64,000 bases of DNA from an uncultured Prevotella sp. (GCA_937898715.1 CALEKA010000006.1:4562-68561); one strand, 5' to 3'. Positions 25,788-35,342 are shown, counted from the stretch's first letter. The notes: a model not told the origin generated them from the letters alone. Numbers and translations: made by a program.

Positions 25788-27254
25788 ATGAAATATCTAT
25801 TTACGATCCTATTAGTTTGGCTTTTGGCAGGTCCCGTTTCAGCACGAAAGAGACCTTTCTACGATGAGAAAAGCAACATCGTAGGATGTGTTGGGAACTA
25901 TAAAGACATACAATATGGCAACAAATTCTACACCTTTAATGTTCAGCTCATCTGCCCTGACAATATGTCTCCTAAAGAACTTTGTGAATATTGGAACGAA
26001 CATAATGTTGGTAAAATGGTACTCGACTCCTTGCTATGCTATGATGGAACATCTCTGAAAGAAGATCTACTGAAGGAACTTGCCTGGAAAAATGTACAAA
26101 AAGCCGATAAGGAACGCGCCGAGATCGGTCTTATTGACAAAGATACAATATTGAAAGAAGATTATCTTCCTATACTAAATAATCAATACATTTTCATTCG
26201 CAAGAAAAAATTTGGTAGTAGAAAATCCCAATGGAGTGCCTACAAAATCAACATTGACAAGGAAGTGCTCGATCAAGTGTATAATAGCTGGCGCGACATG
26301 GAGAAATATAATCAAATCAAGGTTACCATCTCGTACATTGCCTCTGGAAAAGCGAGAACGACATTCTCTGGTGATTTAAAGAACAAGACTAGAAGAAAAA
26401 TTGCACATAAAGTTCCTGCGTTTAGTATTCGTGGCCAGGTGATCGGCAGAAGACCTTTCACAATTAATATTGGGAAGCAAGCATTTATAAACAATCGAGA
26501 CAAGATGGTGATTTATCGTTCTAAGCAGACAAAGAAAGGAGAGATGTATTCATCTAGAGTCTCTACGACCTTTGCTTGCAACGTGAAAGATAGCACAGCC
26601 AATCTGTACACTTTTGCTGGTGGGCATGCTTCATACAAGAAAGGAGATATCGCCGTGTATCAACCTTGCAAAAAATCTAGCTGGTCTATCACTGGAAACT
26701 ATATGGACCACTCATTGGGCGGCAATTTAACATATGACCTTCGCACAAGACTCAGCAAATGTGGTATATCACAATATTTTATGATGACGTTAGGTTTTGG
26801 AGCCTATGAGAAAATAACGAAAAGACTTTATGTCACTAACACTGGTGCTCTTGTTCATACCCCTATCATTGGAAATGTTGGATTGGGATATGGTATAGGC
26901 TATGAATTTGTACACTGTATGGAAATACAGCCTTATTTCCTAGTTCAATGGGAAACGTTGTATTTCAAAGGGAAAGAGAAAGCTCCACTTAATGGAGTGG
27001 GCGAAGAGTATGCAGATGATGCATTCTATAACTCTATACGTTTTCCATTAGGCGCAAGGCTAAATATTAATGTCTTCTATCCAGTACAATTGGTTGTTGG
27101 AGCAGAATACATTTTTAAAATGCCGTTAGAGCAAGACGATAAGACCAATAGTGGAAAAGTTGTAAACAACCCCGATAAGTTCTTTTTCGAACCAATGGGT
27201 TATAAGAAGCGAAGCGGATTAAACGTTTATGCAGGCTTTAGATTTAATTTCTAA
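25788..27254 (+). CDS. Outer-membrane beta-barrel protein with FlgT-C-like segment, operon gene 5
   Basis: 488 residues with signal peptide (LFTILLVWLLAGPVSA). Residues ~25-210 are an uncharacterised periplasmic part. Residues ~240-295 (DKMVIYRSKQTKKGEMYSS ... GHASYKKGDIAVYQP) have the alternation and closing Lys-Lys-Gly-Asp of the SH3-like C-terminal domain of FlgT. From ~300 the sequence is amphipathic beta (YFMMTLGFGAYEKI; VGLGYGIGYEFVHC; GLNVYAGFRFNF) and ends in Phe, the usual outer-membrane barrel signature. Only 19 bp follow gene 4. Terminator at 27340. Probably the membrane anchor of the five-protein system. Confidence 0.75.
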   Translation: MKYLFTILLVWLLAGPVSARKRPFYDEKSNIVGCVGNYKDIQYGNKFYTFNVQLICPDNMSPKELCEYWNEHNVGKMVLDSLLCYDGTSLKEDLLKELAWKNVQKADKERAEIGLIDKDTILKEDYLPILNNQYIFIRKKKFGSRKSQWSAYKINIDKEVLDQVYNSWRDMEKYNQIKVTISYIASGKARTTFSGDLKNKTRRKIAHKVPAFSIRGQVIGRRPFTINIGKQAFINNRDKMVIYRSKQTKKGEMYSSRVSTTFACNVKDSTANLYTFAGGHASYKKGDIAVYQPCKKSSWSITGNYMDHSLGGNLTYDLRTRLSKCGISQYFMMTLGFGAYEKITKRLYVTNTGALVHTPIIGNVGLGYGIGYEFVHCMEIQPYFLVQWETLYFKGKEKAPLNGVGEEYADDAFYNSIRFPLGARLNINVFYPVQLVVGAEYIFKMPLEQDDKTNSGKVVNNPDKFFFEPMGYKKRSGLNVYAGFRFNF

Positions 27255-27339
27255 CAGAATGGGATTTAAGGTAAGGAGACGTTTAAGTCAACAACACTTT
27301 CTTTCCACAACCTACAAGCTACTAGTCTAAGACAAATCG

Positions 27340-27385
27340 AGTAGGAGGTAAACACTAATCATAAGTGTTTATCTCCTACTTTCGC
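27340..27385 (+). terminator. Terminator of the 22-27 kb operon
   Basis: agtaggaggtaaacact (27340-27356) pairs with agtgtttatctcctact (27364-27380), a 17-bp stem with one A/T shift, then ttcgcatt. It sits between convergent genes and may work in both directions. Confidence 0.8.
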
Positions 27386-27450
27386 ATTCATAAGTTATCT
27401 CACACACCATACATGTGATTTTGCAAAGTGATGTGTTACACGAATCTTGT

Positions 27451-29637
27451 CTATTTCTTGAAAGGTTTGCGCCAGGTGCAGCCTTCTTTCCAGCGCGAAC
27501 AGCCATAGGCGGTGTTGCCCTTAATCACCTTTCCTTGACCACATAGGGGGCAGATGCTGCCGGCACGGATGATGCGCTTGCGGGGCTTTGCTGATGCATC
27601 GCCTGCGGGGGCTGAAGGCGAAACCGCGGGGGCTGAAGAGGCGGAGCCTGCGGGGGCTGAGGATGCGGAGCCTGCGCTGGCTGAAGAGGCGGAGATTGCG
27701 TTAGAGCTTTTAGTACCTTTGGCGGCTGAGGGGGGGGCGAGCTGCGTCACGCGACGATTGGAGTTGTCGCGAAGCACTTGCATCACGATGTCGGTCACCA
27801 TCGCCTTGAGTTCGTCTACAAACTGAGCTGCACTGTATTCGTGGCGCTCTATCTGTCGGAGCTTCTTCTCCCACAGACCGGTGAGTTCGGCACTCTTGAG
27901 GAGTTCTTCCTTGATGAGCGAGATGAGTTCTATGCCCGTAGCGGTGGCTTGGATAGTCTTGCGCTGACGCACGATGTAGCGGCGGCGGAAGAGGGTCTCG
28001 ATGATCGCGGCACGCGTGGAGGGACGTCCGATGCCGTTCTCCTTCATCGCATCGCGCAGTTCTTCGTTGTCAACGGTTTTTCCAGCCGTCTCCATAGCGC
28101 GAAGTAGGGTGGCTTCGGTATAAGGCTTGGGCGGTTGCGTCATCTTCTGTGTAAGGTCGGGACGATGCGGACCGCTCTCGCCCTTCACGAAGTCGGGCAG
28201 TGTACGCTCGGAGTCGTCCTTATGGTCGTCATCGTCCTGTGCATTGGTGGTCATCTTAGCTGCTGAAGGAGGTACGGCGCGCCAGCCAGGTTCGAGAATC
28301 AGTTTGCCCGATGTTTTAAAAGGCACATCGGCGGCTTGCCCCATCACGGTGGTGGTGGCGAAGCGGCAGTCGGGGTAGAACACGGTGATGAAACGGCGCA
28401 CCACGAGGTCGTAGACGTTGCGCTCCATGTCCGTCAGATTATTGGCAGCCACGCCGGTGGGGATGATGGCGTGGTGGTCGGTCACCTTGGAGGTGTCGAA
28501 CACCTTCTTACGTTTCAAGAGTTGTGCACCACGTAGGGGCTGAAGCAAGTCGCCATAGGCCGCACTGATGCCGTTGAGTATGTTTCGGCATTTGGGGTAG
28601 ATATCGTCGGAGAGGTAGGTGGTGTCTACACGCGGATAGGTGGTCACCTTCTTCTCGTAGAGCGCCTGTATGAGTTGCAGGGTGAGGTCGGCGGAGTAGC
28701 CAAACTTCTTGTTGCAGTCCACTTGGAGCGAAGTGAGGTCAAAGAGACGCGGAGGTTGCTCTGAGCCCTTTTTCTTCTCTACGGAGGTCACGACGAATGG
28801 TTCCGACTTAATCTTCTCAAGTGCTGCACGGCCTTCTTCTTCTGAGGTGAATCCGCGACGCAGAGGCTGTTGTGCCTTTTTCTTATCTGCTCCCTCGGCA
28901 TCGGCTGCGGGTAGTTCGTCGTCATTGGGGTCGGCCATGACGGCATTGAAGGTCGTGTCGCGATACTGCGTGGTAAGCACCCAGTAGGGTTCGGGCTTGA
29001 AATGCTCTATCTCGAGCTGTCGGCGCACGATAAGGGCGAGCGTGGGCGTCTGCACTCGTCCGATAGAGAGGGGTGGCGCACCATATCCGCCGCCATACTT
29101 GATGGTATAGAGGCGAGTGGCGTTCATACCCAAGAGCCAATCGCCTACAGCTCGGCAAAGCCCGGCTTCGTAGAGCGACTTATACTCTGCCTGTGGCTTG
29201 AGCGAGGAGAAGCCCTCGCGTATGCTCTCTTCGGTGAGGGAGGATATCCACAAGCGATCCACGGGACACTTGGCGCCAGCCTTTTGCATGACCCATCGCT
29301 GTATGAGTTCACCTTCCTGGCCGGCATCACCACAATTGATAATGCGTTCAGCATGCTGCATAAGGTGCTGTATCACTTCGAATTGTTCCTTCACACCTTG
29401 GTCTTCCTTAAGTCGGATGCCGAATCGCTTGGGCACCATGGGCAAAGCCCCGAGGCTCCACCGCTTCCAGAGTGGTGTATAGTCTTCGGGGTATTTCAAT
29501 TCGCAGAGGTGACCGAAGGTCCAGGTCACTTGGTAACCATTACCTTGCAGGTAACCTTTATGTTGCTCCGTGGCGCCGAGTATATTGGCTATGTCGCGTG
29601 CCACGCTGGGCTTTTCTGCTATGCAAACGATCATCAA
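27451..29637 (-). CDS. topB: DNA topoisomerase III (type IA)
   Basis: 728 residues. N-terminal TOPRIM domain (IVCIAEKPSVARDIANILGA; GDAGQEGELIQRW at 103-115), GRVQTPTLALIVRR, and catalytic Tyr334 in TTYPRVDTTYLSDD. C-terminal part: an Ala/Ser/Pro-rich linker encoded by a ggggctgaagaggcggagcct-type minisatellite (27600-27700), then a single zinc-ribbon-like CPLCGQGKVIKG...GCSRWKEGCTW. Decatenates and relaxes DNA. TopB paralogues are frequent on Bacteroidales conjugative elements, but this one has host-like composition and no transfer genes beside it. Confidence 0.95.
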   Translation of the reverse strand: MMIVCIAEKPSVARDIANILGATEQHKGYLQGNGYQVTWTFGHLCELKYPEDYTPLWKRWSLGALPMVPKRFGIRLKEDQGVKEQFEVIQHLMQHAERIINCGDAGQEGELIQRWVMQKAGAKCPVDRLWISSLTEESIREGFSSLKPQAEYKSLYEAGLCRAVGDWLLGMNATRLYTIKYGGGYGAPPLSIGRVQTPTLALIVRRQLEIEHFKPEPYWVLTTQYRDTTFNAVMADPNDDELPAADAEGADKKKAQQPLRRGFTSEEEGRAALEKIKSEPFVVTSVEKKKGSEQPPRLFDLTSLQVDCNKKFGYSADLTLQLIQALYEKKVTTYPRVDTTYLSDDIYPKCRNILNGISAAYGDLLQPLRGAQLLKRKKVFDTSKVTDHHAIIPTGVAANNLTDMERNVYDLVVRRFITVFYPDCRFATTTVMGQAADVPFKTSGKLILEPGWRAVPPSAAKMTTNAQDDDDHKDDSERTLPDFVKGESGPHRPDLTQKMTQPPKPYTEATLLRAMETAGKTVDNEELRDAMKENGIGRPSTRAAIIETLFRRRYIVRQRKTIQATATGIELISLIKEELLKSAELTGLWEKKLRQIERHEYSAAQFVDELKAMVTDIVMQVLRDNSNRRVTQLAPPSAAKGTKSSNAISASSASAGSASSAPAGSASSAPAVSPSAPAGDASAKPRKRIIRAGSICPLCGQGKVIKGNTAYGCSRWKEGCTWRKPFKK

Positions 29638-29639
29638 TA

Positions 29640-29802
29640 TTGAAGTATTAAGTATAAAGTATTAAGTATTACATTCTTGCTCTTATCATGTAATATTTTT
29701 TTCCAAGTAAAAAGTAATAAGTAATACCTTTCTTTCAAGTAATAAGTAAAAAGTAATAAGTAATACTTTTCTTCAAGTAATAAGTAATAAGTAATACTTT
29801 TC
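29640..29802. repeat. Period-7/8 aagtattaagtata repeats
   Basis: Three blocks of agtaataagtaatac / aagtataaagtattaag between topB and the ABC ATPase. The same repeats are at 30585-30605 and 31676-31800. No gene is visible. Confidence 0.8.
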
Positions 29803-29807
29803 TGCAT

Positions 29808-30572
29808 TCACGCCATCTCGCCATAATCGAAACGCATCTCTTGGGGGAGGAATCTCACTCCGTCGTGAGCGAAGAATTGGGCGATTGTGCCATCTGCGGC
29901 AAGGGCATTGGGAGTGCCTTGCGCTATGCCTGAGGCGGAAAGGAGCCAAAGTTCGTCGGAGAGGTGGAGGGCAAGTTCCACGTCGTGGGTGGACATGAGC
30001 ACGGACTTTCCCTCTTCATGAGCAAGGCGGGCGAGCAGTCGCACCATTTCCACCTTTGATCCGAAGTCGAGAAAGGCGGTAGGCTCATCGAGCACGATGA
30101 TGGGGGTATCTTGTGCCAAGGCTTTGGCTATAAACACGCGCTGACGTTCTCCATCACTCAGTGTGGTCAGGGGGCGCTGAGCAAAGCGGGTGGTCTGCGT
30201 GAGCGCCATGGCTTTCTCTACGCGTTGTTCATCCTCTGTGTGACGACGCCCGAGGAGTCCGGCATAGGGTATGCGCCCTGCCCAGACTACTTCTTCCGCG
30301 GTCATGGCTTCTGTTTCGGGTCGGAAGGTGAGCACCACGCTTAGTTGCTTTGCCATTTCCTTGGGCGAAAGCTGCGAGATGTCTGTATCATTATAAGTAA
30401 TGCTGCCGGCGAGCGGACGCTGCAGGCCGCTGAGGGTGCGCAAGAGGGTGCTCTTCCCCACTCCATTGGGGCCCAACAGAGCGGTGAGCTTTCCCGCGAG
30501 GAGTGTTGCGCTGAGATGGCTGCCTATAGGGGTGCGGCCGTAGCCTGTGGTGAGGGAGTGAAGAGAAAACAC
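29808..30572 (-). CDS. ABC transporter ATP-binding protein, FecCD/BtuCD-type
   Basis: 254 residues. Walker A GPNGVGKST, Q-loop region VVLTFRPETE, signature LSDGERQRV, Walker B IIVLDEPTAFLD and H-loop MSTHDVE are all intact. Closest in pattern to iron-siderophore, haem or cobalamin importer ATPases (FepC/BtuD). No permease or binding protein is adjacent: the neighbours are a glycosyltransferase and topB, both separated by repeats. Its membrane partner must therefore be elsewhere on the chromosome. Substrate cannot be named. Confidence 0.88.
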   Translation of the reverse strand: MFSLHSLTTGYGRTPIGSHLSATLLAGKLTALLGPNGVGKSTLLRTLSGLQRPLAGSITYNDTDISQLSPKEMAKQLSVVLTFRPETEAMTAEEVVWAGRIPYAGLLGRRHTEDEQRVEKAMALTQTTRFAQRPLTTLSDGERQRVFIAKALAQDTPIIVLDEPTAFLDFGSKVEMVRLLARLAHEEGKSVLMSTHDVELALHLSDELWLLSASGIAQGTPNALAADGTIAQFFAHDGVRFLPQEMRFDYGEMA

Positions 30573-30668
30573 AGTTTTTTTTAAGTAATAAGTAATAAGT
30601 AATACCTTACCTGCAATTCGTAAACGGCACCTTGCAGACTGGTGAAGGACTTATCTGAAAGCACATTC

Positions 30669-31673
30669 TTACCTATACTTTCTTCCCCTAATCACAATTC
30701 CAAGCCTTCCTGTTAAGGCGCCGGTGATGCGTTGCCACTGACCGTGGCGGAGGTTTAGGTAAAGCTCTTCAAGCGAGCGCCATAGCTTCACCCACGGGTG
30801 GCGCCATGCCATGATGCGATAGACGCGTTGGCGGAAGCGCACGTGGTCTACGATGTAGCTCGGATGGTGGAGCGGGAACTGCAGATCGTGGTGTCCCATG
30901 GTGAAGATGCGGCGGTAACCACGCGGAAGGCTCTGCACGCTTCCAGCGAAATGCACGGAGTCGTCTGTCACGCCCCGATTGCTGATCATGTTGACGCGTG
31001 GCACGATGGCCAGCTGCGAGTGGAGAAGCAGGTGGGCGTGGAAGATGGTCTCGTAAAATGCCTTTCCGCTTGCCTTATGGGCACGAGCCATGGGGAGGAA
31101 GTCCTTGCGCAGTCGGCGTTCTTCGGTAAGGGCCTGTATGCGTGCCACGGCTTCTGGATCGGAGAGCCACTGATAGTCTTTGTCCCAAGCGAGCACCACG
31201 CGGCTCCACGATGCCCAGCCCCATATGCTGAAGTTGGAGGTGAAAAAGTAGTCGTCCTGCCCTACGTCGGTGGTGCGTTCTTCCTGATTGAATCCTTGTA
31301 TCATGCCCACTCGCTCATCGTCGGCATAGCGGTCGAGCATTTCCTTGCAGAAAGTGAAGAACGATTGCGAGGGCACATCGTCGTCCTCGAACACCACGCA
31401 CTTGTCTGTCAGCGAGAATGCCCACTGCTGCGAGAGGTAGTTGGAGGGATCGCACCCGAAGTTTTCAGTTTGATACTTTCGATACACCTTGCAGGGCCAG
31501 TCTACGTCTGCCACGATGCGCCGACAGACTTCCATGGCCTCCACGTCGTGTGGCCCGCGCGGTCCATCTTGATAGAGGAAGAGCCGTGCGGGCTGTGCCT
31601 TGCGTACCTCGGCAAAGAGCGTAGCCAACTTGTCGGGACGATTGAAGAAGAGGATGAGTACGGAAAGATCCAA
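30669..31673 (-). CDS. Glycosyltransferase, GT2-like (GT-A fold)
   Basis: 334 residues. Opens with SVLILFFNRPDKLATLF and has the nucleotide-sugar/metal motif VVFEDDDVPSQSFF near residue 100; GWASWSRVVLAWDKDY is the acceptor-side block seen in GT2-like enzymes of surface polysaccharide synthesis. No membrane segment. Lies 195 bp downstream of licD on the same strand; together they suggest decoration of LPS, capsule or a glycoprotein glycan. Sugar donor and acceptor unknown. Confidence 0.82.
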   Translation of the reverse strand: MDLSVLILFFNRPDKLATLFAEVRKAQPARLFLYQDGPRGPHDVEAMEVCRRIVADVDWPCKVYRKYQTENFGCDPSNYLSQQWAFSLTDKCVVFEDDDVPSQSFFTFCKEMLDRYADDERVGMIQGFNQEERTTDVGQDDYFFTSNFSIWGWASWSRVVLAWDKDYQWLSDPEAVARIQALTEERRLRKDFLPMARAHKASGKAFYETIFHAHLLLHSQLAIVPRVNMISNRGVTDDSVHFAGSVQSLPRGYRRIFTMGHHDLQFPLHHPSYIVDHVRFRQRVYRIMAWRHPWVKLWRSLEELYLNLRHGQWQRITGALTGRLGIVIRGRKYR

Positions 31674-31675
31674 TA

Positions 31676-31866
31676 GAGAAGTATTAAGTATTACATTCCT
31701 CCTTTTGCGGGGAAAGTATTAAGTATTAAGTATAAAGTATAAAGTATTACACTTCCTTTGCGGGGAAAGTATTAAGTATAAAGTATTAAGTATTACAGAC
31801 TATCTGAAGAGGCCTCATGAAGTCTAAAGTAACATTATAACCTAAAACCTTAAAACTTCAAACCCT
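31676..31866. repeat. aagtattaagtataaagta arrays between licD and the glycosyltransferase
   Basis: Two blocks each starting with a gcggggaaagtattaagtat-type unit (31708-31745 and 31758-31797), followed by a short piece of the cttataacctaaaacc family. No gene is visible. Confidence 0.75.
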
Positions 31867-31868
31867 TT

Positions 31869-32675
31869 CTACCCCTGCAGCGTCTCCACATAGAACACGG
31901 CATGACCGCCGCGCTTGTCTTCGGGAGGAAGCTGCATATAGTTGCGATAGAGGTCGGTGAGATAGGCATCGGGGTTGGCGGGAGCGGAGAATTCTGCGTC
32001 TTCAAATTGGATGCGGCGCGTGGGGAATATGCTGTCGGTGCGGTGCATGATGCCGTAGCCATTGTTGTTGAGCGTATTCGAGGTGTATTCACCCTTCATG
32101 CGGAAGAGGCATGCCACGTTCCATTGCAGACGGCACCATGCTCGCTTCAGCCCGAAATAGAATAGTTCTGCTACGGAACGCCACGAATAGTAGTGTTGGC
32201 TGCAAAGGATGGCATTGGCGCGACAATACCCTCGTGTAACGCGACGCACAAACTTCTTCGACACGCTGGGATAGGGCATCATCGGGAATATGTCGACGTA
32301 GAGTCCCTTGCCGTAAGGACGAGCAAAGTCGTCGGCAGCCTCCACGAGGAATGAGTTGCGATCGCGCACCTTGTAGATGGGCAGGCGCACCGAAGGATCG
32401 GTCGAGGGAGTCTGTATGTAGAGATGGTCAGGCAGTTCGCGTCGAGCAGCTTCTACGAATCGGGGCAGGTCTTCGAGCCGCATGGCAATGTCGATATCGT
32501 CGTCCCAAGGGATAAACCCTCCATGGCGCACGGCACCGAGTATGGTTCCGCCGTCGAGCCAATAGTCTATGTGATTGCGCGCACAGACGGCATCGATGGC
32601 CTTGAGTATGCCAAGTTGCTTGAGCTGTATGGCGCGTCGATGGCGCTGAAGATAATGATTGAGTTCGTCGGTCAT
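31869..32675 (-). CDS. LicD-family phosphotransferase
   Basis: 268 residues. The diagnostic nucleotidyltransferase block is clear: DYWLDGGTILGAVRHGGFIPWDDDIDIAM, with the metal-binding DDDID. LicD-type enzymes attach phosphorylcholine or related phospho-substituents to surface glycans; in Bacteroidales the substituent is generally unknown. A minus-strand TACCTTTG at 32777-32784 with a CTTG 20 bp further upstream is a plausible promoter. Likely starts a transcription unit with the glycosyltransferase downstream. Confidence 0.9.
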   Translation of the reverse strand: MTDELNHYLQRHRRAIQLKQLGILKAIDAVCARNHIDYWLDGGTILGAVRHGGFIPWDDDIDIAMRLEDLPRFVEAARRELPDHLYIQTPSTDPSVRLPIYKVRDRNSFLVEAADDFARPYGKGLYVDIFPMMPYPSVSKKFVRRVTRGYCRANAILCSQHYYSWRSVAELFYFGLKRAWCRLQWNVACLFRMKGEYTSNTLNNNGYGIMHRTDSIFPTRRIQFEDAEFSAPANPDAYLTDLYRNYMQLPPEDKRGGHAVFYVETLQG

Positions 32676-32701
32676 ATAGAGCGTAGGTAATATAGCTTAC
32701 C

Positions 32702-32757
32702 CGTTGGCGGAATTCTTGGTTAACGGGTAAACAAGTTAACAAATTCCGCCAACGCGT
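32702..32757. repeat. GTTAAC-containing palindrome, short form
   Basis: cgttggcggaatt ... aattccgccaacg with inner ttggttaacgg/acaagttaac segments, about 56 bp. A near copy is at 49643-49698 and longer relatives at 36322-36483 and 57625-57712. Confidence 0.8.
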
Positions 32758-32876
32758 ATAGCTTGTATGTGCTTAGCAAAGGTACGGCTTTTTGTGCAGT
32801 GTGCCAAGGAGACAATGCGTTTTTATGGATCAAGCATGCCCACTCCGCGCCATAACGTCCCCTTTCGCGCACAGCC

Positions 32877-34190
32877 TCATCTATGCTTTCGGCACACGCG
32901 GTAGAACTGCCAGCAGAAGAGTCCGGCAGCTACAAACAGTCCGAGACTGAAGGCAAGATAGAGCCCCGTGATGCCCAGCCCGAGAGGGAAAGCCAGCAGG
33001 TAGGAGGCTGGAATATTGACCACGATGTAGCTGACGAAGGCTATCCACATCATGGGCAGCACATGGGAGGTGCCGCGCAGGGCATTGGCGAAGCATATCT
33101 GCATGGCGTCGCCGAGCTGATAGAGTATCAGCGGGAAGATGAGACTAAGCGCGAGAGCCACCACAGCGGGATCGGAGGTGAAGCAGCGGATGATGCTTTC
33201 TCCTCCGAAGTAGAAGATGGACGAGGAGCATGCCATCATGGCGAGCAGAATGTGCATGCCAGCACGGGCGGAGCGGCGCACGTTGGTCCAGTCGGCCTGT
33301 CCGTAGAAGTTGGCCACGCGGATACTGATGCCCGAACCGAAACTATAGTAGAGCAAGAATCCCAGACCGCCCAGTGTGATCATAATCTGGAAGGTGGCCA
33401 TATCGACAGCCCCAAGCCATCCCGCCATCACGCCGCTCACGGTGAATGCCCCCGTTTCCATACCCATCTGCATGGACACGGGTAGTGATAAGTGGTTGAC
33501 GCGCTTAAGTTCGTCCCAACGCAGGGAAATGGAGCGAAATCCCTCACGGAAGTCGGCATAATGTCGGCGCCACAGTAGCATTGCGCCGAGCACCAGGGCC
33601 ATCACGATGCGCGACGTCATCGTGCTCAGTCCTGCCCCAAGTAGTCCGAGACGTGGGAAGGGACCCACGCCGTAGATAAGCAACACGTTGCCCACGATGT
33701 TGAGCGCATTGCCCATGAGGAGCACCCACATGCCGGTGGAGGTCTCTGAGATGCCGTCAGTAAACTGTCTCATGGCATTGAATAGTGCCACGAAGAGCAT
33801 CGACACCCATATGGTGAGGAAATAAGGGCGGATGAGCGGAAGGAGTTCCGCGGGCTGTCCCAAGCAGTCTACATAGGCGTAGACCACGAGCAGAAGTCCG
33901 AGGATAAGGGCGGCATAGGCTGCGTTGCAGATGAGTCCGTGCTTAAGTGTGGCACCAGCTTGTGCTCGTTCGCCACGTCCCATGTGTGCACTTACGAGGG
34001 GGGTAAGTCCGTAGCTATAGCCTAAGAGCATATAGGTGGCAAGGTTGAACACGGCATTGACAAACGATGCTGCCGCGAGGGCATCCGTGCTGTATCGCCC
34101 CACCATCATGGTGTCGGCAAAGCCCATTATGATAACGCCCAACTGACCGATGGCTATGGGGAGACCAAGTCGGAGAATTGATTTGTACAT
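32877..34190 (-). CDS. MATE-family efflux transporter
   Basis: 437 residues with twelve hydrophobic helices in two related halves, each beginning with a MATE block (LPIAIGQLGVIIMGFADTMMVGRYS; LPVSMQMGMETGAFTVSGVMAGWLG). Cation-coupled export of organic cations or other small molecules. The N-terminus follows immediately after repeats. No regulator is adjacent, so the substrate is not suggested by context. Confidence 0.92.
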   Translation of the reverse strand: MYKSILRLGLPIAIGQLGVIIMGFADTMMVGRYSTDALAAASFVNAVFNLATYMLLGYSYGLTPLVSAHMGRGERAQAGATLKHGLICNAAYAALILGLLLVVYAYVDCLGQPAELLPLIRPYFLTIWVSMLFVALFNAMRQFTDGISETSTGMWVLLMGNALNIVGNVLLIYGVGPFPRLGLLGAGLSTMTSRIVMALVLGAMLLWRRHYADFREGFRSISLRWDELKRVNHLSLPVSMQMGMETGAFTVSGVMAGWLGAVDMATFQIMITLGGLGFLLYYSFGSGISIRVANFYGQADWTNVRRSARAGMHILLAMMACSSSIFYFGGESIIRCFTSDPAVVALALSLIFPLILYQLGDAMQICFANALRGTSHVLPMMWIAFVSYIVVNIPASYLLAFPLGLGITGLYLAFSLGLFVAAGLFCWQFYRVCRKHR

Positions 34191-34191
34191 C

Positions 34192-34590
34192 TTTTTTTTG
34201 AAGTATTAAGTATAAAGTATTAAGTATTACAGGCTTGCTCGCTTCTAGTAATAATATTCTGGAAATCAGCCGATACTGGGGGACGCGTCCCCGCGTCGGC
34301 ATCACCTGCGGGCAATAAGCCCTTCGTTACTATTAAATGTGCCGACGCGAGGACGCGTCGCCCCCGGTATTGGCTGAAGAAGGAGAAGGTCGCTTAGAAA
34401 TGTGCACATAAATAGGAGAGCATGCACACTCTCTTACAAGTGTTTCACACTCTCCCTTTTATGGATGAGCCTTTATTTATGAGGGCTTACAAGCTGAGCT
34501 TAGGGATTTAAACTCATAAACTTATTAAACTTAATAAACTCATTAAACTTATAAACTCATTAAACTCATAAACTTATTAAACTCACTAAC
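34192..34590. repeat. Mixed repeats upstream of MATE
   Basis: aagtattaagtataaagtatt (34200-34228), a REP-A pair with arms close together (34268-34303 and 34340-34372), then aaacttattaaactcata repeats (34510-34590). No gene is visible in these 400 bp. Confidence 0.8.
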
Positions 34591-34591
34591 C

Positions 34592-35314
34592 TTATATCTC
34601 AAAAGTCTTGACCACAACCTGCTGCTTGCCTGTGCCAAAACTGACGGTGAAGCGCAGGGGAGCATCTTTCAATCGGCGCACCGCCACGACGGAGGCTGTA
34701 TAGCGAATGCCCTGACCGGGAAGCACCGAAGCTATGGTAGCTGCGGGCGATACGGCTACGCGCTTGCTCGAACACGTAATGTTGGGAGCAACGTTGTAGA
34801 GCATCTTGGCGCCCCGATTGTAGATATCAAACACGATGAGGGCACGCTCGCCGTCGTCGAGTCGCTGATTGTTGTTGTCGTCGAGGAAGTGGATATTGCT
34901 TACTTCAAGATCCTCCAGGTCGGAATGAGCTGCCGAGGGCACGCGATAGCGCGAGGAGTTGTAAGTATCGTAGCTCACTACGCCGTCATTGCCCGACGAT
35001 GAGGAATTGTAAGCATCGTCTTGATAGGTCTGCGACGAGGAGTTGTCTGACTGTACCGTACGGGGCTGATTGTGCTGATTGCGTGCGGCAGTAGCTACTG
35101 CACCCACGGCTCCGCCAAGCACCATGCCGGCTATGGTGCCCTTGTCCGATCCTCGCGGACCTCCCATCAAGCCACCAATGCTCGAACCGAGCATGCCGCC
35201 CAGACTGCTGCCTGTGGCCACTGCTCCAAACTGATTGTAACTACACGAGGTAAGCGTCAGACTCATGCAAAGCATGGTCAAGATGGTGCCTCGCAACGTA
35301 GGAATATATTTCAT
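34592..35314 (-). CDS. Glycine-zipper lipoprotein
   Basis: 240 residues. Signal sequence with lipobox LTSC (Cys24). A glycine-zipper stretch follows (GSSLGGMLGSSIGGLMGG; GMVLGGAVGAVATAA), typical of proteins that pack helices in the outer membrane. Next come an Asn/Ser-rich linker and a C-terminal beta domain (VSNIHFLDDNNNQRLDDGERALIVFDIYNRG ... TVSFGTGKQQVVVKTFEI) with an Asp-rich calcium-like loop. Stop codon is 28 bp from the start of the coiled-coil lipoprotein upstream, so the two are co-transcribed. Confidence 0.82.
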   Translation of the reverse strand: MKYIPTLRGTILTMLCMSLTLTSCSYNQFGAVATGSSLGGMLGSSIGGLMGGPRGSDKGTIAGMVLGGAVGAVATAARNQHNQPRTVQSDNSSSQTYQDDAYNSSSSGNDGVVSYDTYNSSRYRVPSAAHSDLEDLEVSNIHFLDDNNNQRLDDGERALIVFDIYNRGAKMLYNVAPNITCSSKRVAVSPAATIASVLPGQGIRYTASVVAVRRLKDAPLRFTVSFGTGKQQVVVKTFEI

Positions 35315-35342
35315 GATTATGCGTAAATCTTATTGTAACGCT

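Noticed and set aside
27451..29637. topB as marker of an integrated conjugative element
   Set aside because: No integrase, relaxase or tra genes lie nearby, and composition matches the chromosome-like genes.
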